From Nostoc sp. NIES-4103 (GTDB lineage: Bacteria; Cyanobacteriota; Cyanobacteriia; Cyanobacteriales; Nostocaceae), in assembly GCF_002368335.1 (NCBI RefSeq), contig NZ_AP018288.1, forward strand, positions 6,078,831 through 6,142,830: 64,000 nt of DNA. The letters run 5' to 3'. Below, piece by piece: positions 54,266 through 63,685 of this stretch (positions are counted from its first letter, which is position 1; every line of letters begins with the position of its first letter). The notes beneath the pieces were generated by a model, which was given only the letters and a program-made list of their open reading frames with translations, had not been told where the DNA came from and did not search any database. The position numbers and the translations under genes are program-made.

Positions 54266-55093
54266 ATGAAGTTGAATCTCAATTATAAGGATATGCCAGT
54301 TTTACCCTACATTCAACGTAAAGAACTACCAGCCAAACCTGGTATCTATTATGTAGGTAACAATGCTTGTCCTGTTATTTATGTCGGGCTTTCCCGTAAT
54401 TTGAAAAATCGTCATCTGAACCATCATCGCCAAGGACAGTTTGAGCATATTGAAAATGCTGTGATACGCTACCGTGTTGTCACAGAAAATTTATTAGCTA
54501 GAATCTCAAATCTAACAGAGGCTCTCAGGAAGTTGGAGAAGCAGGCTATTAATTACTACAAACCATCTCTCAATTACACACCTATACCAAATCAACCAAA
54601 ATTCACAACCGTACATGGGCCGACTTATATTCAAACTCATAAAGTTCAAGAAGCAGGCTACTGTACACATCTTAATGCACAAGATGGTGATGAATTGGCA
54701 ATTAGCTCAAGTAGATTAGCCTTACTGACTAGAGCTATCGGAGAAAATCGTCCTATTTTATTGATAGCATCTGGAACTTACAAGGATTATGAAATGGCAG
54801 ATTATCCTCATCTTTATCAACTATTACCATACAAAAAAGACAGGATTTATCTTCTTATAAGTCGCTTCATTCCGTATGGATATGAAGAGTCTAATTGCTT
54901 TGGTTACGATTATGTTGTGTATGGAGGAAATTCCAAAATATTTTTTAATCCTTATATCATCCTCAACAGTATGCCAGGATTTGATGAATTTAGAAGAAGC
55001 TATCTAAAACTAGGATTTACCAATTGTGAGCGCTCCCCTTTTATCAACGAGTTGTTACGTTTAGGCGAAATAAGTTTATTCTTGTCCACATAA
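54266..55093 (+). CDS. GIY-YIG nuclease-domain protein
   Basis: 275 residues. The GIY-YIG core is seen in LPAKPGIYYVGNNACPVIYV and GLSRNLKNRHLNHH (GIYYV ... VIYVG, then the conserved Arg), with the catalytic Glu in ALRKLEKQAINYYKPSLNYT and the conserved Asn of the KPSLN motif. This complete set (residues about 15-105) predicts a nuclease. The remaining 170 residues form an unfamiliar alpha/beta domain with GYDYVVYGGNSKIFFNPYII. It could be a defence, repair or homing-type nuclease; there is no sign of an intron or restriction partner. It faces the ycf35 gene across strong terminators. Confidence 0.8.
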   Translation: MKLNLNYKDMPVLPYIQRKELPAKPGIYYVGNNACPVIYVGLSRNLKNRHLNHHRQGQFEHIENAVIRYRVVTENLLARISNLTEALRKLEKQAINYYKPSLNYTPIPNQPKFTTVHGPTYIQTHKVQEAGYCTHLNAQDGDELAISSSRLALLTRAIGENRPILLIASGTYKDYEMADYPHLYQLLPYKKDRIYLLISRFIPYGYEESNCFGYDYVVYGGNSKIFFNPYIILNSMPGFDEFRRSYLKLGFTNCERSPFINELLRLGEISLFLST

Positions 55094-55134
55094 TTTTAAT
55101 TTCATTTTTGAAGTGAAACAAAGCATAAAAACAA

Positions 55135-55200
55135 GGACTGAGAAATCAATCTCAGTCCTGATAAAAAAGCGGGCTAACCGCTAATTACATGGTTAACCCG
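55135..55200 (-). terminator. Tandem intrinsic terminators of the ycf46-ycf35 unit
   Basis: On the minus strand the first hairpin CGGGTTAACC/GGTTAGCCCG (55169-55200) is followed by CTTTTTTATC. The second, GGACTGAG/CTCAGTCC (55135-55158), is followed by TTGTTTTTATG. Confidence 0.8.
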
Positions 55201-55229
55201 TGCAGCTTTGGGAACGCGCAGAGAAATTG

Positions 55230-55580
55230 TTATTGCAATACCAACTTCACATTGGCGTTTTGCAAACCGCGCTGTTTTACTTCAGCCAAGGTTTTGTTAA
55301 CAGCGTATTTTTGGTTGATGGAGTTGATCAACTCGGTTTGGTTGTGCTTCTTAGCAACGCCCCACAGGTCAGCGATTAGGTCAAAAGAACCATCGCTGTT
55401 GCGAGACCAACCTAAATCATATTCGCCGTCCAAAACAGCTACGATGTCGGAACGAACGCGCTGACCGTTATAACCACGAACATCAGCTTCAGTCTTTACG
55501 CTGATACCCAGGTCGCGCAAGGAAGCTTTGAGGATTTCAGCATCGGTAATTTTGGTACGCAGGGTGCTAAAGTGAGACAT
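55230..55580 (-). CDS. DUF1257 / Ycf35-type protein
   Basis: 116 residues from the ATG at 55580, chosen because GGAGGA lies 8 bases upstream; an in-frame start five codons further up lacks an RBS. The family-typical start MSHFSTLRTKITDAEILKAS is followed by LRDLGISVKTEADVRGYNGQ and the basic C-terminus. It corresponds to plastid ycf35 and cyanobacterial DUF1257 proteins of unknown function. It is the last gene of the RHH-ycf46-ycf35 unit. Confidence 0.85.
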   Translation of the reverse strand: MSHFSTLRTKITDAEILKASLRDLGISVKTEADVRGYNGQRVRSDIVAVLDGEYDLGWSRNSDGSFDLIADLWGVAKKHNQTELINSINQKYAVNKTLAEVKQRGLQNANVKLVLQ

Positions 55581-55722
55581 TTGGGTTTCCTCCAATGAGA
55601 AGATTGAGAAAAAACGACAACGGTTTATCTTCGGCGAAGCCGCGCTAACCTAAATGCGGCTTTTTTCGTAACTGCTAGCATTTTCTGCTAGCCTTTCCCC
55701 CTGGGTTAGCAAGGGAAAGCTT

Positions 55723-57234
55723 TTAGAACTCCATTCGCTGATATTCAGCAACGGAGGATGCTGCGGGTCTTGCCCTCTGTCTAGCCCAGTCTCTGAGGGC
55801 TGTAACTTGTTCTTGCATTGTACGAGACAGCGGCAGGGTAGCCTTAAGCGCAGCAATAATATCTAATTGGGTGAACTCGCGGTCTTGGGCAAATGCTTCG
55901 TACATTGCCGCAACTAGCGCTTGTTCAATTTCTGCCCCAGAGAAGCCATCGGACATCTTAGCTAATTGCTCCAAATCGAAGCGAGAGATGTCTTCACGAC
56001 GCTTGGTGAGGTGGATTTTGTATATATCCTGCCTTTCTTCTGCTGTGGGCAGATCCACAAAGAAAATTTCATCAAAACGTCCTTTCCTCAGAAATTCTCC
56101 AGGTAAGCGTTCCACTCGGTTGGCTGTTGCCATCACGAATACTGGAGATTTCTTTTCTTGCATCCATGTCAGGAAAGAACCAAAGATTCTACTTGATGTT
56201 CCTCCATCAGAATCAGATGAACCTGTGCTACCTGCAAAGGATTTATCTAATTCATCGATAAACAGAATTGCTGGAGAGATAGATTCTGCTGTTTTCAGGG
56301 CATTACGCAGATTGGCTTCACTTCGCCCTACCATCGAGCCATCGTAGACTCGCCCCATATCCAAGCGCAACAGTGGTAAACCCCACAACCGGGATGTGGT
56401 TTTGGCGATTAAGGATTTACCGCAACCTGGAACTCCTAAAATTAACATTCCTTTTGGTTGGGGCAAACCATACTCTCTAGCTCTTTCTGTGAAAGCATTA
56501 GAACGCTGTTTGAGCCATTTTTTCAGTTCTTCTAATCCACCTACAGCATCAATGGTTTCATCTTCTTCAATGTATTCTAAAATACCATTGCGGCGAATTA
56601 GTTGCTTTTTCTCAGATAAAACTATATCTACTTCTTCTTCCGTTAAACGCCCTGTAGTTACTTGGGCTTTACGATATACTTTCTCAGCTTCATCTTTAGT
56701 TAATCCTAAAGCTGCCCTGAGAAGTTTTTCCCGCGCCTCCGTTGTCAACCGCCGTCCGCGATTTTGATCTAAGTGGTGAGTCAAAACTTTGTTCAACTCA
56801 GCCATATCTGGTAATTGGAAGTCAAGTACAACAACTTCTTTTTCCAGTTCAATAGGTACTTGCTGCATAGGTGACATCAAAATGATGTTCTTTTGCATAC
56901 CTTTGAAGCTAGCGATCGCATCACGTAAAGACCTTGCCGTCGCGGGTGCATCAATAAATGGATGTAAATCTTTAAGAATAAATATACCGGGTTCTCTCTG
57001 CCGGATGATCCACTCAATAGCTGCCTCTGGAGAAACAGTATTGTGTTGGGTAACATTCCGAGGTTGACCATACTCTACGATGCCGTGAGTTACTGTCCAA
57101 ACAAATATACGACGTTGGGGTTTTAATACTTGGGCGATTGCGGAAATTGACTGCTCAGCCCGCTCTTCCTCGGAGGTCACAAGGTAGATTAGAGGGTATT
57201 GAGCTTGAATTAGGATATTGAGCTCTTCTTTCAT
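55723..57234 (-). CDS. ycf46: Ycf46-type AAA ATPase
   Basis: 503 residues. An N-terminal regulatory region (1-230) precedes the AAA core: Walker A GVPGCGKSLIAKT, Walker B ILFIDELDKSF, sensor MATANRVERLPGEFLRKGRF with the arginine finger (RFDEIFFVDLPT) and the C-terminal lid DGFSGAEIEQALVAAMYEAF. It belongs to the Ycf46 group of chloroplast/cyanobacterial AAA proteins, which have been linked to CO2 utilisation and photosynthesis regulation. It starts 95 bases downstream of the RHH/zinc-ribbon gene and precedes ycf35. Confidence 0.9.
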   Translation of the reverse strand: MKEELNILIQAQYPLIYLVTSEEERAEQSISAIAQVLKPQRRIFVWTVTHGIVEYGQPRNVTQHNTVSPEAAIEWIIRQREPGIFILKDLHPFIDAPATARSLRDAIASFKGMQKNIILMSPMQQVPIELEKEVVVLDFQLPDMAELNKVLTHHLDQNRGRRLTTEAREKLLRAALGLTKDEAEKVYRKAQVTTGRLTEEEVDIVLSEKKQLIRRNGILEYIEEDETIDAVGGLEELKKWLKQRSNAFTERAREYGLPQPKGMLILGVPGCGKSLIAKTTSRLWGLPLLRLDMGRVYDGSMVGRSEANLRNALKTAESISPAILFIDELDKSFAGSTGSSDSDGGTSSRIFGSFLTWMQEKKSPVFVMATANRVERLPGEFLRKGRFDEIFFVDLPTAEERQDIYKIHLTKRREDISRFDLEQLAKMSDGFSGAEIEQALVAAMYEAFAQDREFTQLDIIAALKATLPLSRTMQEQVTALRDWARQRARPAASSVAEYQRMEF

Positions 57235-57329
57235 ACAATCGACCTACTTGAGACCTTATACAGTACAGACATCGCTTTGCTGGTAACGACAATCGAAATT
57301 ATCAGCTACTCATTCATTATTCATTCGTA

Positions 57330-57677
57330 TCAGCAAGGAACCAACTCTTCCTCACCCTTGGGATGTGTTTCATCTTTTTCCATTTCATCAATGGAAAGAT
57401 GTTCTTGACCAATTATTCCTGGTTGATTACCCAAAGCAACCAGCTCTCCATCGCGCAGAACTAATGAACTTTCACAATTTGGACATGAGTAGACTCGATG
57501 AGTTCGTCCAAAAGAAGAAGCTTCCACTTCCTCTACTAGCTCTGAGTTGGACAGGTAGAATACGAGGGCGCGTTCAGCAAGGTCTGACATTGGTTCAGAA
57601 TCAACGGCTGAACGAATCTTCAGTTTCCTGTGCAGTTCTGGCGACAAATACAAAGTAACCTTTTGCTTAGCTTGCAT
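57330..57677 (-). CDS. RHH-like protein with C-terminal zinc-ribbon pair
   Basis: 115 residues. The N-terminal part looks like a ribbon-helix-helix (KVTLYLSPELHRKLKIRSAV, DSEPMSDLAERALVFYLSNS). The middle carries one Cys-x-x-Cys (VYSCPNCESSLVLRDGEL), and the end is acidic with a final Cys. It lies directly upstream of ycf46 and ycf35 on the same strand. It may be their autoregulator, a redox- or metal-sensing antitoxin-like factor, or a small partner of the AAA ATPase. Only the position supports any of these. Confidence 0.6.
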   Translation of the reverse strand: MQAKQKVTLYLSPELHRKLKIRSAVDSEPMSDLAERALVFYLSNSELVEEVEASSFGRTHRVYSCPNCESSLVLRDGELVALGNQPGIIGQEHLSIDEMEKDETHPKGEEELVPC

Positions 57678-57909
57678 ATAACTCTTTGGCGGTCTTACCC
57701 GGGTATGTATATTACGTTATCGGCTGCCTTTTCAGTTGTCAAGACAGCAAGACGTTTTGACGGCTTTATTGTTACATACATTTACAAAGCCGACTTCTGT
57801 TTGAATGCCACAGTCACTAAACTGAGTTATCTAGAAAACTACCAGACAATTTGGTTCCAGATAGAATCAAATCGCGGTAGAGTTTCTCTAAACACCTTCT
57901 AGATTAACT

Positions 57910-58521
57910 TTGGCAAAAAGTTCCAGTACATCGACAACAGTGAAAAACCTTAGTTTAGAAAAAAATATTTATACTAAACTTCAAAGTCTTAGCAAAGCGC
58001 TGCCTAACGTCAAGCTGGTTTGTACCTACGCTTTGTTCACAATTGTGTCGGGTTGTTCAGCGTCGAATTTTAACGCTTCCAATATCACATGGAAAACTTA
58101 TAGTAATTCCCGTTATGGCTTTGAGTTTCCATATCCCAGCAACTGGACTGCTTTAACAGCACCAGAAAATAATGATGGTATTGCCTTTATGCCACCACAA
58201 AACAACGCTGTGGAAATTCGAGGATGGGCAGTTACTCGGTTACCAAAATCCATAACCGAAGACCAAGATTCTGAAAAAGCGATCAAGCCTAACTTTCAGA
58301 CAGCCCAAGGAATATCTGGAGTCATGCTTGTAGAAGTTGGTCAGCAAGTCAGCTTGATGACGCTGACACTAACTCAAGGTCAAGTTAAATATTACTGGCA
58401 AGGTCGAAGCCCAAGCCAAGAGTTCCAAGACTATTACCGATTGTTTTACTACATTGCCCAGCAGTATCGGATTCTTGGGGATGGGGAGCGGGGGAGCAGG
58501 GGAGCGCGGGAGCGGGGGTGA
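57910..58521 (+). CDS. PsbP-domain lipoprotein
   Basis: 203 residues with a TTG start; no ATG precedes the lipobox. TIVSGC with Cys49 predicts lipid attachment. The PsbP core follows: WKTYSNSRYGFEFPYPSNWT, a middle with GIAFMPPQNNAVEIRGWAV, and YYRLFYYIAQQYRI near the end. In cyanobacteria the PsbP homologue (CyanoP) is a lipoprotein of PSII assembly or stabilisation. The last about 14 residues (GDGERGSRGARERG) are read out of a GGGGAGCG repeat array, so an STRR has extended or replaced the natural C-terminus. A MITE sits immediately after the stop. Confidence 0.7.
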   Translation: MAKSSSTSTTVKNLSLEKNIYTKLQSLSKALPNVKLVCTYALFTIVSGCSASNFNASNITWKTYSNSRYGFEFPYPSNWTALTAPENNDGIAFMPPQNNAVEIRGWAVTRLPKSITEDQDSEKAIKPNFQTAQGISGVMLVEVGQQVSLMTLTLTQGQVKYYWQGRSPSQEFQDYYRLFYYIAQQYRILGDGERGSRGARERG

Positions 58522-58543
58522 TAGGGTGATGGGGGGCTTTGGG

Positions 58544-58774
58544 CAGGGCTGTTTCATTCCCTAAAAGTCCATAATTTACAAGCGTATCAATCAAAAAAAT
58601 CAGGTAGTTCAACAACTTGATTTTCTGATGAACCAGGCGATGCCTTCGGCAACCCCTTCGGTGTACGCACTTAAATTTACTCATTGAAATAGTAATTTTT
58701 CGATTGCCTACTCCCTAAAATTTCTAGCTGATACTCTTGACAAAATCGCTATCTGAACGGATGAAACAGCCCTG
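58544..58774. mobile_element. MITE, TIR AGGGCTGTTTCAT, with 11-bp direct repeats
   Basis: Perfect 13-bp inverted ends AGGGCTGTTTCAT (58545-58557) and ATGAAACAGCCCT (58761-58773) are flanked by GGGGCTTTGGG direct repeats at 58533-58543 and 58774-58784. The core is 200 bases with no gene. Confidence 0.75.
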
Positions 58775-58799
58775 GGGCTTTGGGGGGGCAATGGGGAGA

Positions 58800-58862
58800 A
58801 TAACCACTGACAAATGACAACTGACCACTGACAAATGACAACTGACCACTGACAACTGACAA
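58800..58862. repeat. TGACAAA/TGACCAC heptamer array before sqdB
   Basis: About nine units of the TGACAAM type run from 58800 to 58862. Confidence 0.8.
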
Positions 58863-58874
58863 CCTTGTTTCACG

Positions 58875-58931
58875 ACTCTCTTTCTTTTGATGGTTGAGAG
58901 AGTACAGAAACCTGATAGATTTAGCTATCAG
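58875..58931 (+). promoter_or_regulatory. Two hairpins in the sqdB leader
   Basis: ACTCTCT (58875-58881)/AGAGAGT (58897-58903) and CTGATAG (58912-58918)/CTATCAG (58925-58931) lie in the 70 bases before the sqdB start. They could be mRNA leader structures or operator half-sites. Confidence 0.4.
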
Positions 58932-58938
58932 CGAGTAA

Positions 58939-60105
<1,167 letters not shown>

Positions 60106-60136
60106 GAGCAACTCTGCGTGGAGCTGGTGACCAAAT

Positions 60137-60297
60137 AATTACTAATTCGTAGTTCGTAATTCGTAATTAATTAATTTAGGATACAAGCCCCTAAGTTGAG
60201 TTATGCAAAACAAGAAAACTTCTTCCTTGTTTCAAGCCCCCCGACTTCAGACGTGGGGTAAAAATTACGAATTACGAATTAACAATTACGAATTATG
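60137..60297. repeat. AATTCGTA repeats in inverted orientation before the DUF4291 gene
   Basis: An ATTCGTAATTCGTAATTA array (60137-60175) is opposed by ATTACGAATTACGAATTA (60263-60297) and ends at the start codon of the DUF4291 gene. The transcript could form a long hairpin between sqdB and the next gene. Confidence 0.75.
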
Positions 60298-60933
60298 CTG
60301 ACAGAACCTTATTTAATTCAAGAAAGTCGCTGGCCTAAAATTGGTCGTCATATTATAGCACAATATGACGACCAGTCAATTGTTGTTTATCAGGCTTATC
60401 GTCCAGCTATTGGTCACTTCGCCGCCACCAATAATTATTTTGGTGGTGAGTTTAGTCTCGACCGGATGAGTTGGATTAAAACTAACTTCTTATGGATGAT
60501 GTACCGTTCAGGATGGGGTACAAAAGAAGGGCAAGAGGTGGTATTAGCTATTTGGATAAAACGTTCGGCTTTTGATGAAATTTTAGCTAAAGCTGTTCAT
60601 TCCAGCTATGTTCCAGAACTTTATCCGCATACAAATGTATGGCAAAAAGCACTCAAACAATCACAAGTTCGCCTGCAATGGGATCCAGATCATCATCCAT
60701 CTGGAGCCAAATTAGAACGACGTGCTATTCAGTTAGGGTTACGTGGTCAAGTATTAGCTGCTTACGCCAAAGACTGGATAATCAACATTCAAGATATTTC
60801 AGCTTTTGTACAAAAGCAGCGGCAAAACATTAATTCTGGCTGTAGAGAATTGATTACGCCACAGGAGACAGTTTACTCTGTGATTGATAGCGAAACCCAA
60901 AAAAAGCTGAGATTATCTGCCTCTACTGAATAG
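60295..60933 (+). CDS. DUF4291-family protein between sqdB and sqdX
   Basis: 212 residues with the DUF4291 pattern: IIAQYDDQSIVVYQAYRPAI, then GHFAATNNYFGGEFSLDRMS, WIKTNFLWMMYRSGWGTKEG, then VLAIWIKRSAFDEILAKAVH and VRLQWDPDHHPSGAKLERRA. The family is found in bacteria and fungi; its function is not known to me. The start lies directly after an AATTCGTA repeat, without an RBS. The stop is six bases before the sqdX ATG, so DUF4291 and sqdX are translationally coupled. Its position suggests a role in sulfolipid metabolism, or simply an inserted cassette. Confidence 0.85.
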   Translation: MLTEPYLIQESRWPKIGRHIIAQYDDQSIVVYQAYRPAIGHFAATNNYFGGEFSLDRMSWIKTNFLWMMYRSGWGTKEGQEVVLAIWIKRSAFDEILAKAVHSSYVPELYPHTNVWQKALKQSQVRLQWDPDHHPSGAKLERRAIQLGLRGQVLAAYAKDWIINIQDISAFVQKQRQNINSGCRELITPQETVYSVIDSETQKKLRLSASTE

Positions 60934-60939
60934 TTTTTT

Positions 60940-62079
60940 ATGAGAATAGCCCTATTCACCGAAACCTTTTTGCCCAAGGTTGACGGCATTGTGACACGCC
61001 TACGCCACACCGTTGACCATCTACAGCGCAATGGAAACCAAGTATTAGTAATTGCCCCAGATGGTGGTATTACTGAACACAAAGGAGCTAAAGTTTATGG
61101 TGTGTCTGGCTTTCCGCTTCCATTGTATCCAGAGTTAAAAATGGCGCTACCCCGCCCCAGCATTGGTTACGCTCTAGAAGAATTTCAGCCAGATATTATT
61201 CATGTTGTGAATCCAGCAGTTTTAGGATTGTCTGGAATTTTTTATAGTAAAATTCTCAATATTCCCCTAGTAGCGTCTTACCATACACATTTACCTCAAT
61301 ATCTCCAACATTACGGTTTGGGTATGTTAGAAGGACTTCTCTGGGAATTGCTGAAAGCCGGACATAATCAAGCAGTATTGAATTTATGTACCTCCACAGC
61401 GATGATGGAGGAATTGACTGCACACGGCATTGAACGGGTGCAAGTATGGCAACGGGGAGTGGATACAGAATTATTTCACCCGGATTTAGCCAGTATGGAT
61501 ATGCGATCGCGTCTCTCCCAAAATCACCCAGAAAAACCCTTGCTGTTGTATGTTGGGCGTCTTTCCGCTGAAAAAGAAATTGAGCGCATCAAACCAATTT
61601 TAGAGGCAATTCCCCAAGCGCGATTGGCACTGGTGGGAGATGGGCCCCACCGCCAAGCCCTAGAAAAACACTTTGCTGGCACAAACACCAATTTTGTAGG
61701 CTATCTCATGGGGCAAGAGTTAGGTTCTGCCTTTGCTAGCGCCGATGCTTTTATTTTCCCTTCCCGCACAGAGACATTAGGCTTAGTACTGTTAGAAGCA
61801 ATGGCAGCTGGTTGTCCAGTGGTGGCAGCCCGTTCTGGCGGAATTCCTGATATTGTGACAGAAGGTGTAAATGGATACCTTTTTGATCCGACAGCAGATA
61901 TTCAAGATGCGATCGCTGCTACTGTCAGCCTTTTAGAGCAAAAACAAGAACGAGATATGATCCGCCAAAATGCCCGCAGGGAAGCAGAAAGGTGGGGATG
62001 GGCAGCTGCTACAAGCCAGCTACAAGATTACTATCAAAAGGTAATTTTTTCCAAACAATTGACGACACACAGAAAGTAG
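60940..62079 (+). CDS. sqdX: Sulfoquinovosyltransferase (SQDG synthase)
   Basis: 379 residues of the GT4 glycosyltransferase fold. The N-terminal domain starts MRIALFTETFLPKVDGIVTR with the acceptor-side pattern LRHTVDHLQRNGNQVLVIAP. The C-terminal domain has LLYVGRLSAEKEIERIKPIL and the donor-site FPSRTETLGLVLLEAMAAGC with the conserved Glu residues, then VAARSGGIPDIV. It transfers sulfoquinovose from UDP-sulfoquinovose to diacylglycerol. It follows DUF4291 by six bases and is the second sulfolipid gene of the unit. A GTAGGGA repeat follows the stop. Confidence 0.94.
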   Translation: MRIALFTETFLPKVDGIVTRLRHTVDHLQRNGNQVLVIAPDGGITEHKGAKVYGVSGFPLPLYPELKMALPRPSIGYALEEFQPDIIHVVNPAVLGLSGIFYSKILNIPLVASYHTHLPQYLQHYGLGMLEGLLWELLKAGHNQAVLNLCTSTAMMEELTAHGIERVQVWQRGVDTELFHPDLASMDMRSRLSQNHPEKPLLLYVGRLSAEKEIERIKPILEAIPQARLALVGDGPHRQALEKHFAGTNTNFVGYLMGQELGSAFASADAFIFPSRTETLGLVLLEAMAAGCPVVAARSGGIPDIVTEGVNGYLFDPTADIQDAIAATVSLLEQKQERDMIRQNARREAERWGWAAATSQLQDYYQKVIFSKQLTTHRK

Positions 62080-62402
62080 GGAGTAGGGAGTAGGGAGTAG
62101 AGAGTAAGGAGTGGGAAAAGTGGTGCTTGATGCCGACTGTTAAACGCTTCCAAAAAACACTTGCAAGAAAAAAGCTCGATTTGATGAGGATTTGGAAAGT
62201 ATTTCTAGAAAGTTACCAAATTATTCAGGAATCGAACTCAGGCAGATAGTAGTTACTCTTATGCCTATAAAAAAGGCGACTCCTAAAATATGTAAATTCT
62301 TCTGGAAGTTCTTACTAGCTGCTTTTCTCGCTGATAAGAACTTCCTTTCTATGACAGATATGTCTTTGAAGTTTTTCTGGTTATACTAGGTTTTTAAGCT
62401 GT

Positions 62403-62512
62403 GGGATTTACGCAAGTGTTATGTTTTCCGCAAAAATCTTCCAGAGTCAAAAGTCCAAAGTTCAAAAATTTAGACTTGTGACACGAATATATGTACTAGT
62501 TGCGTAAGTCCT
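62403..62512. mobile_element. MITE-like element, TIR AGGACTTACGCA (copy 3, decayed)
   Basis: The left end GGGATTTACGCAA (62403-62415) and right end TTGCGTAAGTCCT (62500-62512) match the family with one mismatch. There is no coding capacity. The stretch 62080-62402 before it is repeat and unrecognised sequence; the frame at 62192-62389 has no family resemblance. Confidence 0.5.
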
Positions 62513-62669
62513 AAGCTGGTTAAGTGAAAAATTAAGCATTAGCTATTTTTACAGTCCAGCACATAACACACAAAAACCCAGCTAAATTTTGGCAGTAATG
62601 TCAAACAATCACAAATTTAAGACTACAGAACGAATCCACATCAATCACACGTCTTGCCAGTAAGCATTT

Positions 62670-63335
62670 ATGAAAGAAGAATTGATTGAATTAATAGCCA
62701 GAGTTTTGCACGTCTTGAGTATTAATAAAAGCTGGATGACTTGGAATTTATTTCTAGCTTTTATACCTTTAGCCTTGAGTGTTTGGCTATTTCGCACCAG
62801 ACGGAGTTGGTCTTGGGTTTGGTGGCTAGGATTTCTTGTTTTCTATGCTTTTTTACCAAATGCACCTTATTTATTGACTGATATAATTCACTTGATAGAT
62901 GATATCCGCACAATTCAATCTGTGTGGATGATTACTTTGATACTAATTCCCCTTTACCTTCTGGTAATTTTGGCTGGATTAGAAGCTTATGTAATATCTT
63001 TAATTAATCTTGGTTACTACTTACATCGTATTGGTAAGAGTCAGTGGATTTTAGGGGTTGAGTTGATTACTCATGCCCTTTGTGCCATTGGTATTTATTG
63101 GGGGCGTTTTTTACGTTTCAATAGTTGGGATTTCATTACTCAACCAGATGCTTTACTGACCAAAGGTGTAGAAGAGCTGTTAGGTAAACAGCCTGTGGTA
63201 ATAATCGGCATTACTTTTGTGATACTACTGGCTTTGCACTGGATTATGAAACGGGTAACTTTGGGTTTTGTGAAACCACTAAACAAGGGAATGGCAATTA
63301 AGGCACAAAAAACTAATACTCGAAATGTTGGATAA
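62670..63335 (+). CDS. DUF1361-type integral membrane protein
   Basis: 221 residues with about six helices (30-45, 52-70, 88-112, 120-140, 150-170, 185-205). Family-typical pieces are WMTWNLFLAFIPLALSVWLF, WWLGFLVFYAFLPNAPYLLT, then GIYWGRFLRFNSWDFITQPD and the final helix. DUF1361 proteins are uncharacterised bacterial membrane proteins. A terminator follows at 63545. It is monocistronic. Confidence 0.8.
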   Translation: MKEELIELIARVLHVLSINKSWMTWNLFLAFIPLALSVWLFRTRRSWSWVWWLGFLVFYAFLPNAPYLLTDIIHLIDDIRTIQSVWMITLILIPLYLLVILAGLEAYVISLINLGYYLHRIGKSQWILGVELITHALCAIGIYWGRFLRFNSWDFITQPDALLTKGVEELLGKQPVVIIGITFVILLALHWIMKRVTLGFVKPLNKGMAIKAQKTNTRNVG

Positions 63336-63544
63336 TTGAGTGATAATTGTTGACTGATGAATGCTAATTGCTTCAGCGTGGTTGCACTTATTCAAGTCGG
63401 CAATTTGATAAAATAATGCCTTGAAAACCCATGTAACGCAATGTTTCAACAACGTACTGGCCCCTGAAGATGGTTAGCGGTTAAAAAATTTCATCAGTTA
63501 TTTTGGAATTGATAACTGTTTACCTTGAAAGCGATCTATGTCTA

Positions 63545-63596
63545 TACCCGCCTGTATATCCATCTAAAGAATGGTGTACCTGGCGGGTAATTTTTT
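63545..63596 (+). terminator. Intrinsic terminator of the DUF1361 gene
   Basis: TACCCGCC (63545-63552) / GGCGGGTA (63582-63589) with an inner GTATATCCAT/ATGGTGTAC extension and TTTTTT (63591-63596). It is also 90 bases before the next start and could attenuate that gene. Confidence 0.75.
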
Positions 63597-63685
63597 ATCA
63601 AAAGAAAGATGTACTTTTATATTTTAGGTATTGAAATGAATATAGATTGTTCAGCTTTAATTGAAAGGGATAGGAGTTACATAAT

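Noticed and set aside
57630..57902. 90-codon plus-strand frame between the RHH gene and the PsbP-like gene
   Set aside because: It overlaps the start of the RHH/zinc-ribbon gene on the other strand and looks like a shadow frame; no RBS or domain.
62192..62389. 65-codon plus-strand frame after sqdX
   Set aside because: No RBS, no resemblance to any family and it lies in repeat-derived DNA; kept only as unexplained intergenic sequence.
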